Under the pieces are notes generated by a model. The model was not told where the DNA came from, did no database searches, and worked only from the letters and a program-made list of their open reading frames with translations. A stretch of 64,000 bases of DNA, taken from contig NZ_VIWO01000005.1 of the NCBI RefSeq assembly GCF_007829335.1, forward strand, positions 372,001 to 436,000. The letters are read 5' to 3'. The position numbers and the translations under genes were made by a program. Below, in pieces: positions 37,199 to 46,460 of the stretch (its first letter is position 1; each line of letters starts with the position of its first letter). The stretch is from Chitinophaga polysaccharea. Its GTDB lineage: Bacteria; Bacteroidota; Bacteroidia; Chitinophagales; Chitinophagaceae.

Positions 37199-39631
37199 AT
37201 GTTAAAGAGCTACTTTAAAATTGCCTGGCGGAATTTATCCAAGCAAAAAATGTATGCCGCCATTAAAATTGGTGGATTTGCCCTGGGTATTGCCGCCTGT
37301 TTACTGATTTTCTTATACATCATAGACGAAGTGAGCTACGACCGGCAGATTCCGGGGGGCCACCAGGTCTACCGCATATTAGGTACTTATAACGACAACG
37401 GTAAATTAAACAAAGGTACCGCCTGGCCTGCGCCGCTGGCCAACACCGTTGAAAAAGATTACCCCGAAGTAGAAAAGGCCGGACGATACCTCGACAGCCC
37501 TGGCTGGGGTGATGGCGGCAACAGCCAGGTACGGCGCTCCGACCAGACAGAAAACAATTATGAAGAAGGGCTGGTATATGCCGACCAGTCACTGCTCAAT
37601 ATCTTACAGCCGCATTTCGTTTACGGCGATGCCTCACAGGCACTCACCGCCCCTAATACCATCGTTATTACCCAGAGCAGGGCAGAAAAGTATTTCCCGG
37701 GAGAAAACCCTGTGGGCAAGCTACTGGTACTTAACAACAAGATAGACAAGCCTTACCGGGTATCCGGTGTCATTGAAGACTTCCCTGCTACTACCCACTT
37801 CCGCCATAATTTCCTGATTACCCTCGCTGGTGTTGAATTCTGGCCGGGAGAACAAACCTTCTGGCGCGCCTCCAATTATACAACTTATGTAAAACTGCGG
37901 CCAGGTACAGATTACAGCGCGCTTGAAAAAAAGATAACCACCGGCATTATCGAGCATTACTTTATTCCTGCGATGAAAGAAGTAGGTGATGTAGATGCCG
38001 CCACCCTGGCAAAAAATGCAGCGCTTGTTCTGCAGCCGCTGCGGGACATCCACCTCAGATCAGAGGGCGTTGACGATGGCCTCCACCACGGCGATATACG
38101 CCTCGTATGGCTCTTTGGCGCCGTGGCGGGCTTTATCCTGCTGATTGCCTGTATCAACTTCATCAACCTGGCCACCGCCCGCTCCGCCGGCAGAGCCAAG
38201 GAAGTAGGGCTCCGGAAGGCCATTGGCGCACAACGTACCGGCCTCGTATATCAATTTCTCAGTGAATCCCTGCTATATAGTTTGCTTTCTTTTTTGCTCG
38301 GTATAGCACTCGCCTGGGTACTACTGCCTTTTTTCAATACCATGGCAGACAAATCGCTCAGTATTCCCTGGCAGGCCTGGTGGTTTGCCCCAGGGATGTT
38401 CCTGGCAGCCATTTTCACCGGGATAGTAGCCGGGCTGTACCCGGCCTTCTACCTGTCGGCTTTCCAGCCAGTATCAGTACTCAAAGGCACGATGATGGCC
38501 GGCAGTAAAAGTGCAGCGGTACGCAGCGGCTTGGTGGTATTTCAATTCACCGCCTCCGTAGTGCTCATTATTGCAACAATGATCATTTACCGGCAAATGG
38601 GATATATGCTGCATAAGAAGCTGGGATTTGACAAGGAACAGGTCATGGTGATACAGGGCGCCAGTACCCTGAAAGAACAGGCACCCGAGTTCAGGAAAGC
38701 CCTGTTGCAGGTACCAGGTGTAAGCAATGCCACCGTAAGTGGTTACCTGCCAGTAGAAGGTACCCGCCGCGATCAGAATGGATTTTGGAATGAAGGTAAA
38801 CGGGAGCTGGAAAGTGGACTGTCTACGCAAATATGGATAGTAGACCAGGACTATGTGAAAACGCTGGGCATGAAAATAATCGCGGGGCGCAATTTCTCTG
38901 CTACCATGCCTACCGACTCCCAGGCCGTGGTGATCAACCAGGAGATGGCTAAAAAACTATCGCTCAAAGATCCGATCGGCAAACGCGTGTCTAATGCCTG
39001 GACCACCTATACGATCATTGGCGTAATGGAGAACTTCCATTTCGAATCCATGAAACAAACCATTGGTCCACTTTGCCTGAGACTGGGTAACAGCCCCGAT
39101 ATTGTAGCCGTAAAAACCAGTACCGCCGACTTTCCCAAATTGATTGCCGCTATCACCGGCGTATGGAAAGCATTTGCGCCGCATCAGCCTATCCGTTATA
39201 CCTTCCTGGATGAAAACTTTGCCAGGATGTATGCCGATGTACAACGCACCGGCAGCATTATTACTACCTTTTCTATATTGGCGGTGATAGTAGCCTGTCT
39301 TGGGTTATTAGGGCTATCGGCCTTTACGGCGGAGCAACGTACCAAAGAAATTGGTATACGGAAAATATTGGGCGCCAGCGTACAAAACGTGGTGATACTG
39401 TTATCGAAAGATTTCCTGAAACTGGTGCTGATCGCCATTATCCTGGCTATCCCACTGGTATGGTATGGCATGCACCGCTGGCTGGAAAATTTTGCTTACC
39501 AAACCGATATCAATTGGTCGCTGTTTGTAATTGCCGGACTGATCGCCCTGTTCATCGCCCTTTTCACCGTTTCTTTCCAATCCATCAAAGCGGCTTTGAT
39601 GAACCCTGTGAAGGCGCTCAAAACGGAATAA
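37199..39631 (+). CDS. MacB/FtsX-type ABC transporter permease
   Basis: 810 residues. The arrangement is duplicated: an N-terminal membrane helix (FKIAWRNLSKQKMYAAIKIG and following), a periplasmic MacB_PCD-like domain, three helices of an FtsX domain (AGFILLIACINFINLATARS with RAKEVGLRKAIGAQR), a second N-terminal helix (RSGLVVFQFTASVVLIIATM), a second periplasmic domain, and a final FtsX domain with TKEIGIRKILGASVQNVVIL. There is no ATPase gene beside it, the norm for this Bacteroidota group; a shared ATPase elsewhere is likely. Such proteins act in peptide or lipoprotein extrusion or envelope stress. It is apparently driven by an enhancer-dependent promoter. Confidence 0.9.
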   Translation: MLKSYFKIAWRNLSKQKMYAAIKIGGFALGIAACLLIFLYIIDEVSYDRQIPGGHQVYRILGTYNDNGKLNKGTAWPAPLANTVEKDYPEVEKAGRYLDSPGWGDGGNSQVRRSDQTENNYEEGLVYADQSLLNILQPHFVYGDASQALTAPNTIVITQSRAEKYFPGENPVGKLLVLNNKIDKPYRVSGVIEDFPATTHFRHNFLITLAGVEFWPGEQTFWRASNYTTYVKLRPGTDYSALEKKITTGIIEHYFIPAMKEVGDVDAATLAKNAALVLQPLRDIHLRSEGVDDGLHHGDIRLVWLFGAVAGFILLIACINFINLATARSAGRAKEVGLRKAIGAQRTGLVYQFLSESLLYSLLSFLLGIALAWVLLPFFNTMADKSLSIPWQAWWFAPGMFLAAIFTGIVAGLYPAFYLSAFQPVSVLKGTMMAGSKSAAVRSGLVVFQFTASVVLIIATMIIYRQMGYMLHKKLGFDKEQVMVIQGASTLKEQAPEFRKALLQVPGVSNATVSGYLPVEGTRRDQNGFWNEGKRELESGLSTQIWIVDQDYVKTLGMKIIAGRNFSATMPTDSQAVVINQEMAKKLSLKDPIGKRVSNAWTTYTIIGVMENFHFESMKQTIGPLCLRLGNSPDIVAVKTSTADFPKLIAAITGVWKAFAPHQPIRYTFLDENFARMYADVQRTGSIITTFSILAVIVACLGLLGLSAFTAEQRTKEIGIRKILGASVQNVVILLSKDFLKLVLIAIILAIPLVWYGMHRWLENFAYQTDINWSLFVIAGLIALFIALFTVSFQSIKAALMNPVKALKTE

Positions 39632-39639
39632 TACGTATA

Positions 39640-39659
39640 GCCGGGATAGTTATTCCGGC
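39640..39659. terminator. Short inverted repeat between convergent genes
   Basis: GCCGG at 39640-39644 is repeated inverted (CCGGC) at 39655-39659, with partial pairing inside. It lies between the permease gene (+) and the RNA ligase gene (-). The stem is weak and there is no long T-run. Confidence 0.35.
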
Positions 39660-39670
39660 AATTGAGCGGG

Positions 39671-40702
39671 TCAGGCCATGCCTACCATAAACTCAATAAT
39701 GCGGGCATCTATCCTATCGCGCAACCACTGCACTTTATCCGCCTCCAGGTCGGTCAGGAGGTTGTTATGATCGATGTTGAAATCGGCGAAGATATCGTCC
39801 AGGAACTCCCGGCGGATCTCGCTCACACGTTGCGCATTGGTAAAATCGAGGCGACCGGTTTTCGACACAGCGCTGTTCAGCCTGTTTTTCGTAATATAGG
39901 CAGCCATTTCGGTTACCAGGAACGACAGCTCTTCTGACCGGGAGCTGACGCCCGGGATAAAGGACCACTTCTCTGCTTCGTGAAACTTCTTTTCTTCGTC
40001 GAACTCCGGGTTCTTAAGCTTAACAATTGGACGAACGCCGGGGGGCATGATATCCGTATGACGCAAAGGCTTGATCACTACGCCCTCCATCAGGTTGGGG
40101 CTTAGCTCCGGCAACTGCAACTGCCGGGGAATGGTGGAGTCGATCCGCATATTAAAGTTGAGTACTTCGTTTATTTTACCGGCGAATAATACCCTGGCGT
40201 GGAAGATGCCAAAGCGCTCAAAATAGGCCAGGGCCACCTCATAATCGAGGTAGGCCTTCCCGTCCGTTTCGGCTGTTTCCAGTGCAATATCGAAGGCGCA
40301 GAAACGTATCGCCGGACTATAGTACACCCCGGTTTGAATAGCCTGTACGTCCGGATCAGGCGCCACCTCCGGGTGAGGGTATTTTCCTCCAAACAATTCA
40401 CCATACAAGATATATCGGTAGGCCGGCCTATCCTGCTTCAGCTGCTCAAACAGGGCCAGTACCCGGTCTTCCATTTCGGCAGCAACGGCCTGGAAACCAA
40501 AAAAATCGTCGGTCCACTTCAGGTAATCTTTTCGCTTGGCATATAACAACCGGCGGTCCTCATATACAAAGCTGAAATTGGCGCCATGTATTTTTTCGGT
40601 GACTACCCATTTTAATTTATTCAGCTCCTGTTGTGCTTTTTCTGAGAGGTGAAGGCTTTTCAGATTTTTGGGCATTTTCTCATATTCAGTATTCGGATTC
40701 AT
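39671..40702 (-). CDS. Rnl2-type RNA ligase
   Basis: 343 residues from the ATG at 40702 (MNPNTEYEKMPKNL); an ATG at 40717 is an alternative. The nucleotidyltransferase motifs are in order: motif I TEKIHGANFSF with the AMP-accepting Lys37, a YGELFGGKYP motif III region, CAFDI, motif IV MEGVVIKP and motif V VKLKNPEF. The C-terminal helical domain (TKNRLNSAVSKTGRL) matches the T4 Rnl2 pattern (T-L-N-R-V-N-N-V-I-S-K). It should seal 3'-OH/5'-phosphate RNA nicks with ATP. No kinase/phosphatase or RtcB partner is next to it. The RNA substrate is unknown. Confidence 0.88.
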   Translation of the reverse strand: MNPNTEYEKMPKNLKSLHLSEKAQQELNKLKWVVTEKIHGANFSFVYEDRRLLYAKRKDYLKWTDDFFGFQAVAAEMEDRVLALFEQLKQDRPAYRYILYGELFGGKYPHPEVAPDPDVQAIQTGVYYSPAIRFCAFDIALETAETDGKAYLDYEVALAYFERFGIFHARVLFAGKINEVLNFNMRIDSTIPRQLQLPELSPNLMEGVVIKPLRHTDIMPPGVRPIVKLKNPEFDEEKKFHEAEKWSFIPGVSSRSEELSFLVTEMAAYITKNRLNSAVSKTGRLDFTNAQRVSEIRREFLDDIFADFNIDHNNLLTDLEADKVQWLRDRIDARIIEFMVGMA

Positions 40703-41145
40703 ATCGGTTGTTCTCATCTCGCTGGCTGGCAATATAAAGCTTTCAGAAAAAATCAATCACACATTTCTCTAATTATCTCAGCATTAATTTGGCGGCAAAA
40801 GCAACGCCAGGCTTTAAAATAATCTTGAATTTTTTGGATTTTTAGTGTATCTTTCGTTGTGTCAGGCTCCTGCCTTTGCAATTTCTGATCTAGTCTGGAT
40901 TATTTCTTTTCTTCCTCAGTCCCGCTTCCAGCTGCCGCATTTTTCATTTCTCAACTTTTACAATATGAATATTCCCGATAATAAATTCATCCAACTAAAC
41001 GAACAACCATTAAAATATGGTTTAGCATAATCTGTGCTGTGATATAAATTGTGACACATATACGGTCGTATACAATGTTAATTAATCTATCAAAAATATC
41101 CAGGTAGGGATACATAACAACTATCATTTTAAAGTTAACGCGGAT
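40703..41145. other. 443-bp intergenic region between RNA ligase and KAS III genes
   Basis: No convincing gene lies here. It holds a candidate Bacteroidota promoter on the plus strand (see separate entry), a 21-codon frame at 40965-41030 of doubtful meaning, and a palindrome TATAC-GGTC-GTATA at 41059-41072, about 75 bp before the KAS III start, which could be an operator. The minus-strand RNA ligase promoter must also lie here but is not obvious. The region is AT-rich. Confidence 0.5.
40824..40855 (+). promoter_or_regulatory. Candidate Bacteroidota housekeeping promoter
   Basis: CTTG (40824-40827) and TATCTTTC (40848-40855) are 20 bases apart and match the Bacteroidota -33 TTTG and -7 TAnnTTTG elements with one mismatch each. 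It would give a leader of about 280 bases before the KAS III gene. Confidence 0.35.
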
Positions 41146-42216
41146 ATGTTTCAATCTGTTATTACCGGATCGGGTTCCTATATACCCACTGAAGTGAAAA
41201 AAAATAGCGATTTCCTGGGTCAGCAATTCTATGCAAATGACGCACCTTTGACCCAACCTGCTGAACAAATCATTAAAAAATTCCAGCAAATAACCGGGAT
41301 TGACGAGCGCCGGTATGTTTTACCTGAGCTAACCATATCAGACATTGGTTACCTGGCTGCAGAAGCTGCCATCCTGGATGCAGGAATTGACCAGGAAGAA
41401 ATAGATCAGATCATTGTAGCGCATAACTTTGGCGATATGCGGGAAAATGGGAGGCAATCGGTGATGGTACCGGCCATTGCCTGCAACATCAAACAAAAGC
41501 TGGGTATATTAAATCCCAACTGTATTGCATACGACCTGATTTTTGGTTGCCCGGGATGGCTGCAGGGCGTTATTCAAATGGACGGCCTTTTCAAAGCCGG
41601 TATAGCCCAAAAAGCATTGATTATTGGTGCGGAAACCCTCTCCCGGGTTATCGATAAATACGACAGGGATAGCATGATTTTCAGTGATGGCGCCGGCGCT
41701 GTAATATTGGAATCTGTAGAAATGCCGCAACAACAACGCGGAATTCTTTCATCGTGTGCACAAACATATGCTTATACCGAAGTCGATTACATCAATATGG
41801 GAAAATCTTTCAGCCCAGTGCCGGACCCCGAAACGATGCATATCAAAATGAATGGCAGGAAGGTATATGAATTTGCATTGCTGCATGTGCCGCACGCCAT
41901 GAAGTTATGCCTGGATAAGAGTGGTAGGAACATAATGGAACTCAAGAAAATTTTCATTCACCAGGCCAATGAAAAAATGGATGAAGCCATTATTGAACGT
42001 TTTTATGACTTATACGGAATAACGGAGTACCCTAAGGACGTCCTGCCAATGAGCATTCAATGGCTGGGAAACAGTTCAGTAGCCACTATTCCCACGCTAT
42101 ATGACCTGGTGCTTAAACATAAGATACCGGAACATACACTGGAACCGGGCGACCTGATTATGTTTGCTTCTGTGGGAGCGGGGATGAATATTAATGCGGT
42201 GTGTTACCGGTATTAA
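41146..42216 (+). CDS. 3-oxoacyl-ACP synthase III (KAS III/FabH-like)
   Basis: 356 residues with the thiolase fold. The catalytic triad is visible: Cys135 in IFGCPGWLQG, His272 in FIHQANEKMDEAI and Asn309 in WLGNSSVATIP. The glycine loop (SDGAGAVILES) is also present. It condenses an acyl-CoA starter with malonyl-ACP, or a related Claisen reaction. No acyl carrier protein, reductase or other fab gene is nearby, so this is probably a secondary KAS III for a specialised lipid or starter unit and not the housekeeping FabH. It has an unusually long upstream region. Confidence 0.88.
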   Translation: MFQSVITGSGSYIPTEVKKNSDFLGQQFYANDAPLTQPAEQIIKKFQQITGIDERRYVLPELTISDIGYLAAEAAILDAGIDQEEIDQIIVAHNFGDMRENGRQSVMVPAIACNIKQKLGILNPNCIAYDLIFGCPGWLQGVIQMDGLFKAGIAQKALIIGAETLSRVIDKYDRDSMIFSDGAGAVILESVEMPQQQRGILSSCAQTYAYTEVDYINMGKSFSPVPDPETMHIKMNGRKVYEFALLHVPHAMKLCLDKSGRNIMELKKIFIHQANEKMDEAIIERFYDLYGITEYPKDVLPMSIQWLGNSSVATIPTLYDLVLKHKIPEHTLEPGDLIMFASVGAGMNINAVCYRY

Positions 42217-42236
42217 CTCACCCGCTCAATAAAATA

Positions 42237-42270
42237 AAAAAATCGGGACCACTACAAGTCCCGATTTTTT
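42237..42270. terminator. Bidirectional terminator
   Basis: AAAAAATCGGGAC (42237-42249) pairs with GTCCCGATTTTTT (42258-42270), a 13-bp stem with T-runs in both directions. It is shared by the KAS III gene (+) and the TonB receptor gene (-). Confidence 0.88.
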
Positions 42271-42290
42271 TATTTCCCGAGGAGGCACTT

Positions 42291-44462
42291 CTAAAACCTT
42301 GCCGCCACGCCTGCGTAAAAACTCCTTCCATCGGAAGGGATAATACCAGGACCAGGATATTCATCAGTACGACGGGTAAAATAGGCCTTGTTGGCGAGGT
42401 TATTAACACCGGCTTTAAAAGTATACCGACTGATTTTATAGGTAGCGCTTACATCCATAACGGTATAGGCAGGAATATAGCCTGCAATGGGATCTTCGCT
42501 GAATTTTGCATTGGTGGCATCACCATAGGCATCTCCTACATTATTTAGCTGGAAAGTAGCGGAGAAGTGAGGATCGCTGTAAATGAGGCCAACGCGATTG
42601 ATATATTTGGCAGCCGCTTCCACGCGATTGTTCTTAAACTCGCCGGACGTATACTTTGCATCTGTATAACCGAAAGCATCAAAAATGCTGATACCCTTCC
42701 TGGCAGCCGGATACAGCCATTTCAATATATTCAGTTCTACATAGCTTTCCACACCCTTATGTATGCTGTTGGCAACGTTAGTGCGGAGTGTATAGGGATT
42801 TCCCCGTTCATCGTTGAGTAGTACAGTGCCAATCCTCTTGTTGTAGGCGAGATAAAACAAACCAATATCGAAGTTCAGGAAATTTTTCACAGTGCCCCGG
42901 TAACCCAAGTCAGCATTGAATCCGGAGGCATCTTTCATATGCGGATCTATCTTCGATGTAATACCTATGGGTGTTAGCTGCGAATAATCTACCGGGCGGT
43001 AGGCCTGGCTGATATTTGCATACACATTGGTGTAGCTGCTGGTTTTATACTCCGCACCCAGACCGAACAACGGGAAGCTGCGCGATTTGCGGTCGTTTGT
43101 AAAAACTTTTTCACCGTCGGTGATATAGCCTTTAGCCGTGTTTTTCAGGTACTCCAGCCGAAAGCCGGGCGTAACAGATAACTTTTTCCCGATCCGGAAA
43201 ATATTTTCAATGAATGGCGCCACATTGGTGGTGGTAAAGTCCAGTGCATATTCATATTCGCCGTTCACATGCAAATCGAAATCGCTGGCAGTAGTACCTT
43301 CACCGCCACCTTGCCGTTTAAACCATGTGTAACTGTAACGTATACCTCCGGCCAGCGTATTATTCATTTCTCCCAACTGGTAGTGATGTAACAGGCGTAC
43401 TTCGGTGGTGGTGTTATGCATTATTTCGTTTTGTACTTCCCGGGAAATGTATTGCCCCGTAGCCGGGTCTATGGTATCCAGCACACCAGGGCCGCCATCT
43501 TCATTTCTCCATACCAGTGCCCTGCTGCTGAACAGGTAGGTAGTTTTTACATGCAACGTCGTGGCCGGAGAGATATCATAGTTGAGATACCCCGTAATCA
43601 CATTCCAGGGGCTTTTCAGCCAGTTACGCGCGCGGAAGGAGGAACGCGGATCTGCATGAAACATACTGTCGTTGAGCCCACCAGGCATTTTAATACGATT
43701 ACGTAACAGTGAATATTCCACTCCCACATTCAGCTTATCGGACGCATTATATTGCAATCTGCCGTAACCGGTAAACTGTTGCTGATGGCTATTGGGGCGA
43801 TATCCGTCTAATGTGCGGTATTGCAGGAAGCTATAGTAGCTCCACTTTTTGATAGTGCCTGCAAACGAATGAAAGGTGTTGAACAATCCAAAACTACCGG
43901 CGGTTTGTGACGTGTAGTATTCAAATGGCTTATCGGCCGGAGGAGTATGTAAAACATAATTTACCAATCCCCCGAACTGAGAGCCAAATTGAAGCGACGC
44001 AGCGCCTCTTACCATTTCTACACGGCTTACGGCTTCCATAGGCGGCAGGTAATAAGCTTCGTTATAGCCATAAATATCTGCGGAGATGTTGTAGCCATTT
44101 TGCCGGGTGTTCATCTCAATGCTCTGGGTAGGATTGAGTCCGCGTGTAGCAATACCATTGGCCGTAAAGCCGCCGGTTTCCGTTTCCGTGATATTTAATC
44201 CGGGTATACGTCCCAAGATCTGGCGGGTATTGTTAATGGCTTTATTGGCATCCAGGCTGTCCACTTCTACCACTTCATTCTTTTTGCCTGCATAAATAAC
44301 CCCGTCACTTTCTTCCGGCAGGTGGCCGGTTCCCCGTACCGTGCGAATACCTTTTACCTGGATATCTTTCAGGTAATAAATCCTGGTTGAATCGGTATGC
44401 CGCTGTGCAAAGACCAGCACCGGCAGTAAAATAAAGGGAAGCCCCGACAATAATTTGCGCAT
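42291..44462 (-). CDS. TonB-dependent receptor, FecA-like
   Basis: 723 residues from the ATG at 44462, which opens a clean signal peptide (MRKLLSGLPFILLPVLVFA-Q). Upstream frame is ignored. The plug domain (ILGRIPGLNITETETGGFTA, RVEMVRGAASLQFGSQFGG) is followed by a barrel ending in SFYAGVAARF. The segment NISADIYGYNEAYYLPP resembles ferric-citrate receptors. There is no STN or carboxypeptidase-like domain, so it is a classical siderophore/metal receptor and not a SusC type. It lies 145 bases downstream of the LytR-type regulator on the same strand, so iron or haem uptake may be under that two-component pair. Confidence 0.9.
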   Translation of the reverse strand: MRKLLSGLPFILLPVLVFAQRHTDSTRIYYLKDIQVKGIRTVRGTGHLPEESDGVIYAGKKNEVVEVDSLDANKAINNTRQILGRIPGLNITETETGGFTANGIATRGLNPTQSIEMNTRQNGYNISADIYGYNEAYYLPPMEAVSRVEMVRGAASLQFGSQFGGLVNYVLHTPPADKPFEYYTSQTAGSFGLFNTFHSFAGTIKKWSYYSFLQYRTLDGYRPNSHQQQFTGYGRLQYNASDKLNVGVEYSLLRNRIKMPGGLNDSMFHADPRSSFRARNWLKSPWNVITGYLNYDISPATTLHVKTTYLFSSRALVWRNEDGGPGVLDTIDPATGQYISREVQNEIMHNTTTEVRLLHHYQLGEMNNTLAGGIRYSYTWFKRQGGGEGTTASDFDLHVNGEYEYALDFTTTNVAPFIENIFRIGKKLSVTPGFRLEYLKNTAKGYITDGEKVFTNDRKSRSFPLFGLGAEYKTSSYTNVYANISQAYRPVDYSQLTPIGITSKIDPHMKDASGFNADLGYRGTVKNFLNFDIGLFYLAYNKRIGTVLLNDERGNPYTLRTNVANSIHKGVESYVELNILKWLYPAARKGISIFDAFGYTDAKYTSGEFKNNRVEAAAKYINRVGLIYSDPHFSATFQLNNVGDAYGDATNAKFSEDPIAGYIPAYTVMDVSATYKISRYTFKAGVNNLANKAYFTRRTDEYPGPGIIPSDGRSFYAGVAARF

Positions 44463-44607
44463 AAATGTCTGATGTGCTGCAAAGGTCGACCGGCTACCAG
44501 CCTGCCAGTGATCGAATCGGGAAATTGATTTACGCAATCGGGAAAATTATCTAGCGGCATTAGAAACAGCTTAAAATCAACTTAAAATCGGGGCAAAAGG
44601 GGCCTAT

Positions 44608-45372
44608 TTACCTGTTTTCCATCCATTGCAAAAACTGCGTAATCTTCTCCTTCCCTATCACCAATGGCTCCGGCGTAACAACATTGAGCTGTAGGGCCAG
44701 CTTTCGTGCCGAGTAATGTTCCACCTCTTTGATAGCATCGAAATTCACCAGGTACTGGCGATTGAGCCGGTAAAACTGCCGGGGCGACAACTGCGACTGC
44801 AACTGTTCCATGGTTTGTGAAATGATGTATTTCTGGTCCTGGAAAGTAACGATATATGGCGCATCGTATTTGATATAAATATAGGCGATGTTATCGGTGC
44901 GCACCGTGAGGTACCGGTTATTATGAAAGACCAGGAAGCTGGTTTTGCCTTCATTTTTATCGAGGCGTTTAATCAACTCCTGCCAATCCGGCTGAGCAGA
45001 TTTTTGCTGGAAGAAGTTCCGGAGGTTATCCGTTTTTTCGAAAGCGGCTTCCAGGTCGGCCACTGCGTATGGTTTCAGCAGGTAGTCGACACCATTGGAT
45101 TTGATGGCATCCATGGAATATTCCCCGAAGGCGGTACAGAATACTACCGGGGAAGATATTTTTACCTGTTTAAATATTTCAAAGCAGAGGCCATCGGCCA
45201 GCTGTACGTCCATAAATACCAGGTCGGGCGGCTCGTGGGCCGACAAATAAGCGACGGCGCTTTCCACGCTGTGCAACATGGTTTCCACGGTGGCCGCGGG
45301 CCTTACTTTGGCGATCATGCCGGCCAGCGACTTAGCGGCTTTTATCTCATCTTCTATTATGACTATCCTCAT
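44608..45372 (-). CDS. LytTR-family response regulator
   Basis: 254 residues. The receiver domain has acidic residues IEDE, the phosphorylation Asp55 (LVFMDVQLADG), a Thr/Ala switch (FCTAFGEYS) and Lys in DYLLKPY. After a linker, the LytTR DNA-binding domain spans about 145-250 (VFHNNRYLTVRTDNIAYIYI, RQFYRLNRQYLVNFDAIKEV). LytTR domains bind direct repeats; a matching 21-bp-spaced repeat lies upstream of the kinase gene. Its start overlaps the kinase gene by 26 bases, indicating translational coupling. Confidence 0.93.
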   Translation of the reverse strand: MRIVIIEDEIKAAKSLAGMIAKVRPAATVETMLHSVESAVAYLSAHEPPDLVFMDVQLADGLCFEIFKQVKISSPVVFCTAFGEYSMDAIKSNGVDYLLKPYAVADLEAAFEKTDNLRNFFQQKSAQPDWQELIKRLDKNEGKTSFLVFHNNRYLTVRTDNIAYIYIKYDAPYIVTFQDQKYIISQTMEQLQSQLSPRQFYRLNRQYLVNFDAIKEVEHYSARKLALQLNVVTPEPLVIGKEKITQFLQWMENR

Positions 45373-46375
45373 GGATGATGGGTAATTTTACTACAAATAG
45401 GTCTGTACCGGGGGTGATGATAATATTCTTATTGAGCAGGTGTTGATACCGTTCGTTGATATTATCCAATCCAATCCCGGTAGATGATTCTTTCGTGATC
45501 TTTGGCCGCACATTATTCTTTACTACAATATACTCCTCTTCTGAATAAATGCTGATCTGCAGCGGCTTATCCGGCGCTACAATATTATGCTTAATACAGT
45601 TTTCCATCAACAGCTGCAGCGTAAACGGCGGTATCATGGAATGCTGGTGCTGCTCCGTGACCTGTATATCCACTTCAATGCCTTCTTCAAAACGGGCTTT
45701 CAGCAAAAAGAGATAGGCCTGTACAATTTTCATTTCTTCTGAAAACCTGATGAGATCCAGCTGCCTGTTTTCCAGCGTAAACCGGTAGAAATCGGATAGT
45801 TTAAGGATGAAGTCCACACTGTTTTCATCCTGGTTTTCCACCATGTATTTCAGCGTATTTAAAGTATTAAAGAGAAAATGGGGGTTTACCTGTTGCCGCA
45901 ACAGCTCAAATTGTGCCGCGAGGTTATCCATCCTGGTGCGTTCCAGCTCAATGCTTACCCGCTGGTTCTGGTAGGTTTGGTACAGGAGATGGATAAACAT
46001 ATAGAAAGTGAGATTGATGAGTACCCCTCTCACTTCAAACATGAGCATCACCGGGCCAAAGTTCAGGTGGGTTAGGATCAGCTGTTGTAGATAAGACAAC
46101 AGAAACATCACCACAATACCAACCACCAGGTTTTTCACGAGAGGATACATAGAAAATCCCCGGTTGATTTCCTGGGAAGTATATACCGGCAGCGTGAAGA
46201 TATTATAATACCAGACAAATACGGAGAATATAAAGGTGATCGCTGAGTTCGCGATAGTTTCATAAACGTTGAACTGATGCTGGATCAGGCTGGGCAACGA
46301 TACGATGACTCCCAGAAACAGGGAGCTAAACCATATGACCCGGCCGGAAATATTGAATGTATTTTTTTGCTGCAT
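45347..46375 (-). CDS. LytS-like sensor histidine kinase (His_kinase family)
   Basis: 342 residues. Four membrane helices occupy residues 10-135 (VIWFSSLFLGVIVSLPSLI and others). The His_kinase domain follows with the phospho-accepting motif LRQQVNPHFLFNTLNTLKYM and the ATPase N-box LLMENCIKHNIVA. The G-box is GIGLDNINERYQ. It is the usual partner of LytTR regulators, and its gene overlaps the regulator gene by 26 bases. It has no periplasmic sensor domain, so it likely senses a membrane or envelope state. It is transcribed divergently from the haem/redox operon. Confidence 0.92.
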   Translation of the reverse strand: MQQKNTFNISGRVIWFSSLFLGVIVSLPSLIQHQFNVYETIANSAITFIFSVFVWYYNIFTLPVYTSQEINRGFSMYPLVKNLVVGIVVMFLLSYLQQLILTHLNFGPVMLMFEVRGVLINLTFYMFIHLLYQTYQNQRVSIELERTRMDNLAAQFELLRQQVNPHFLFNTLNTLKYMVENQDENSVDFILKLSDFYRFTLENRQLDLIRFSEEMKIVQAYLFLLKARFEEGIEVDIQVTEQHQHSMIPPFTLQLLMENCIKHNIVAPDKPLQISIYSEEEYIVVKNNVRPKITKESSTGIGLDNINERYQHLLNKNIIITPGTDLFVVKLPIIHEDSHNRR

Positions 46376-46429
46376 AACACCTCAAAGATATAAGGATTTA
46401 GGTGGTGTAGGACAAAAAGGAGGGCCAAC

Positions 46430-46460
46430 CCGGCATTTTGGGTCGGGATACCGGCATTTT
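46430..46460. promoter_or_regulatory. Direct repeat, candidate LytTR-binding site
   Basis: CCGGCATTTT occurs at 46430-46439 and 46451-46460, exactly 21 bp apart, between the divergent lytS-like and haem/redox operons. LytTR regulators bind as dimers to ~10-bp direct repeats spaced about two helical turns, so this is a good candidate autoregulatory and operon-controlling site. Confidence 0.6.

Noticed and set aside
40965..41030. 21-codon frame before the KAS III gene
   Set aside because: Too short, with no recognisable feature and no neighbour coupling.
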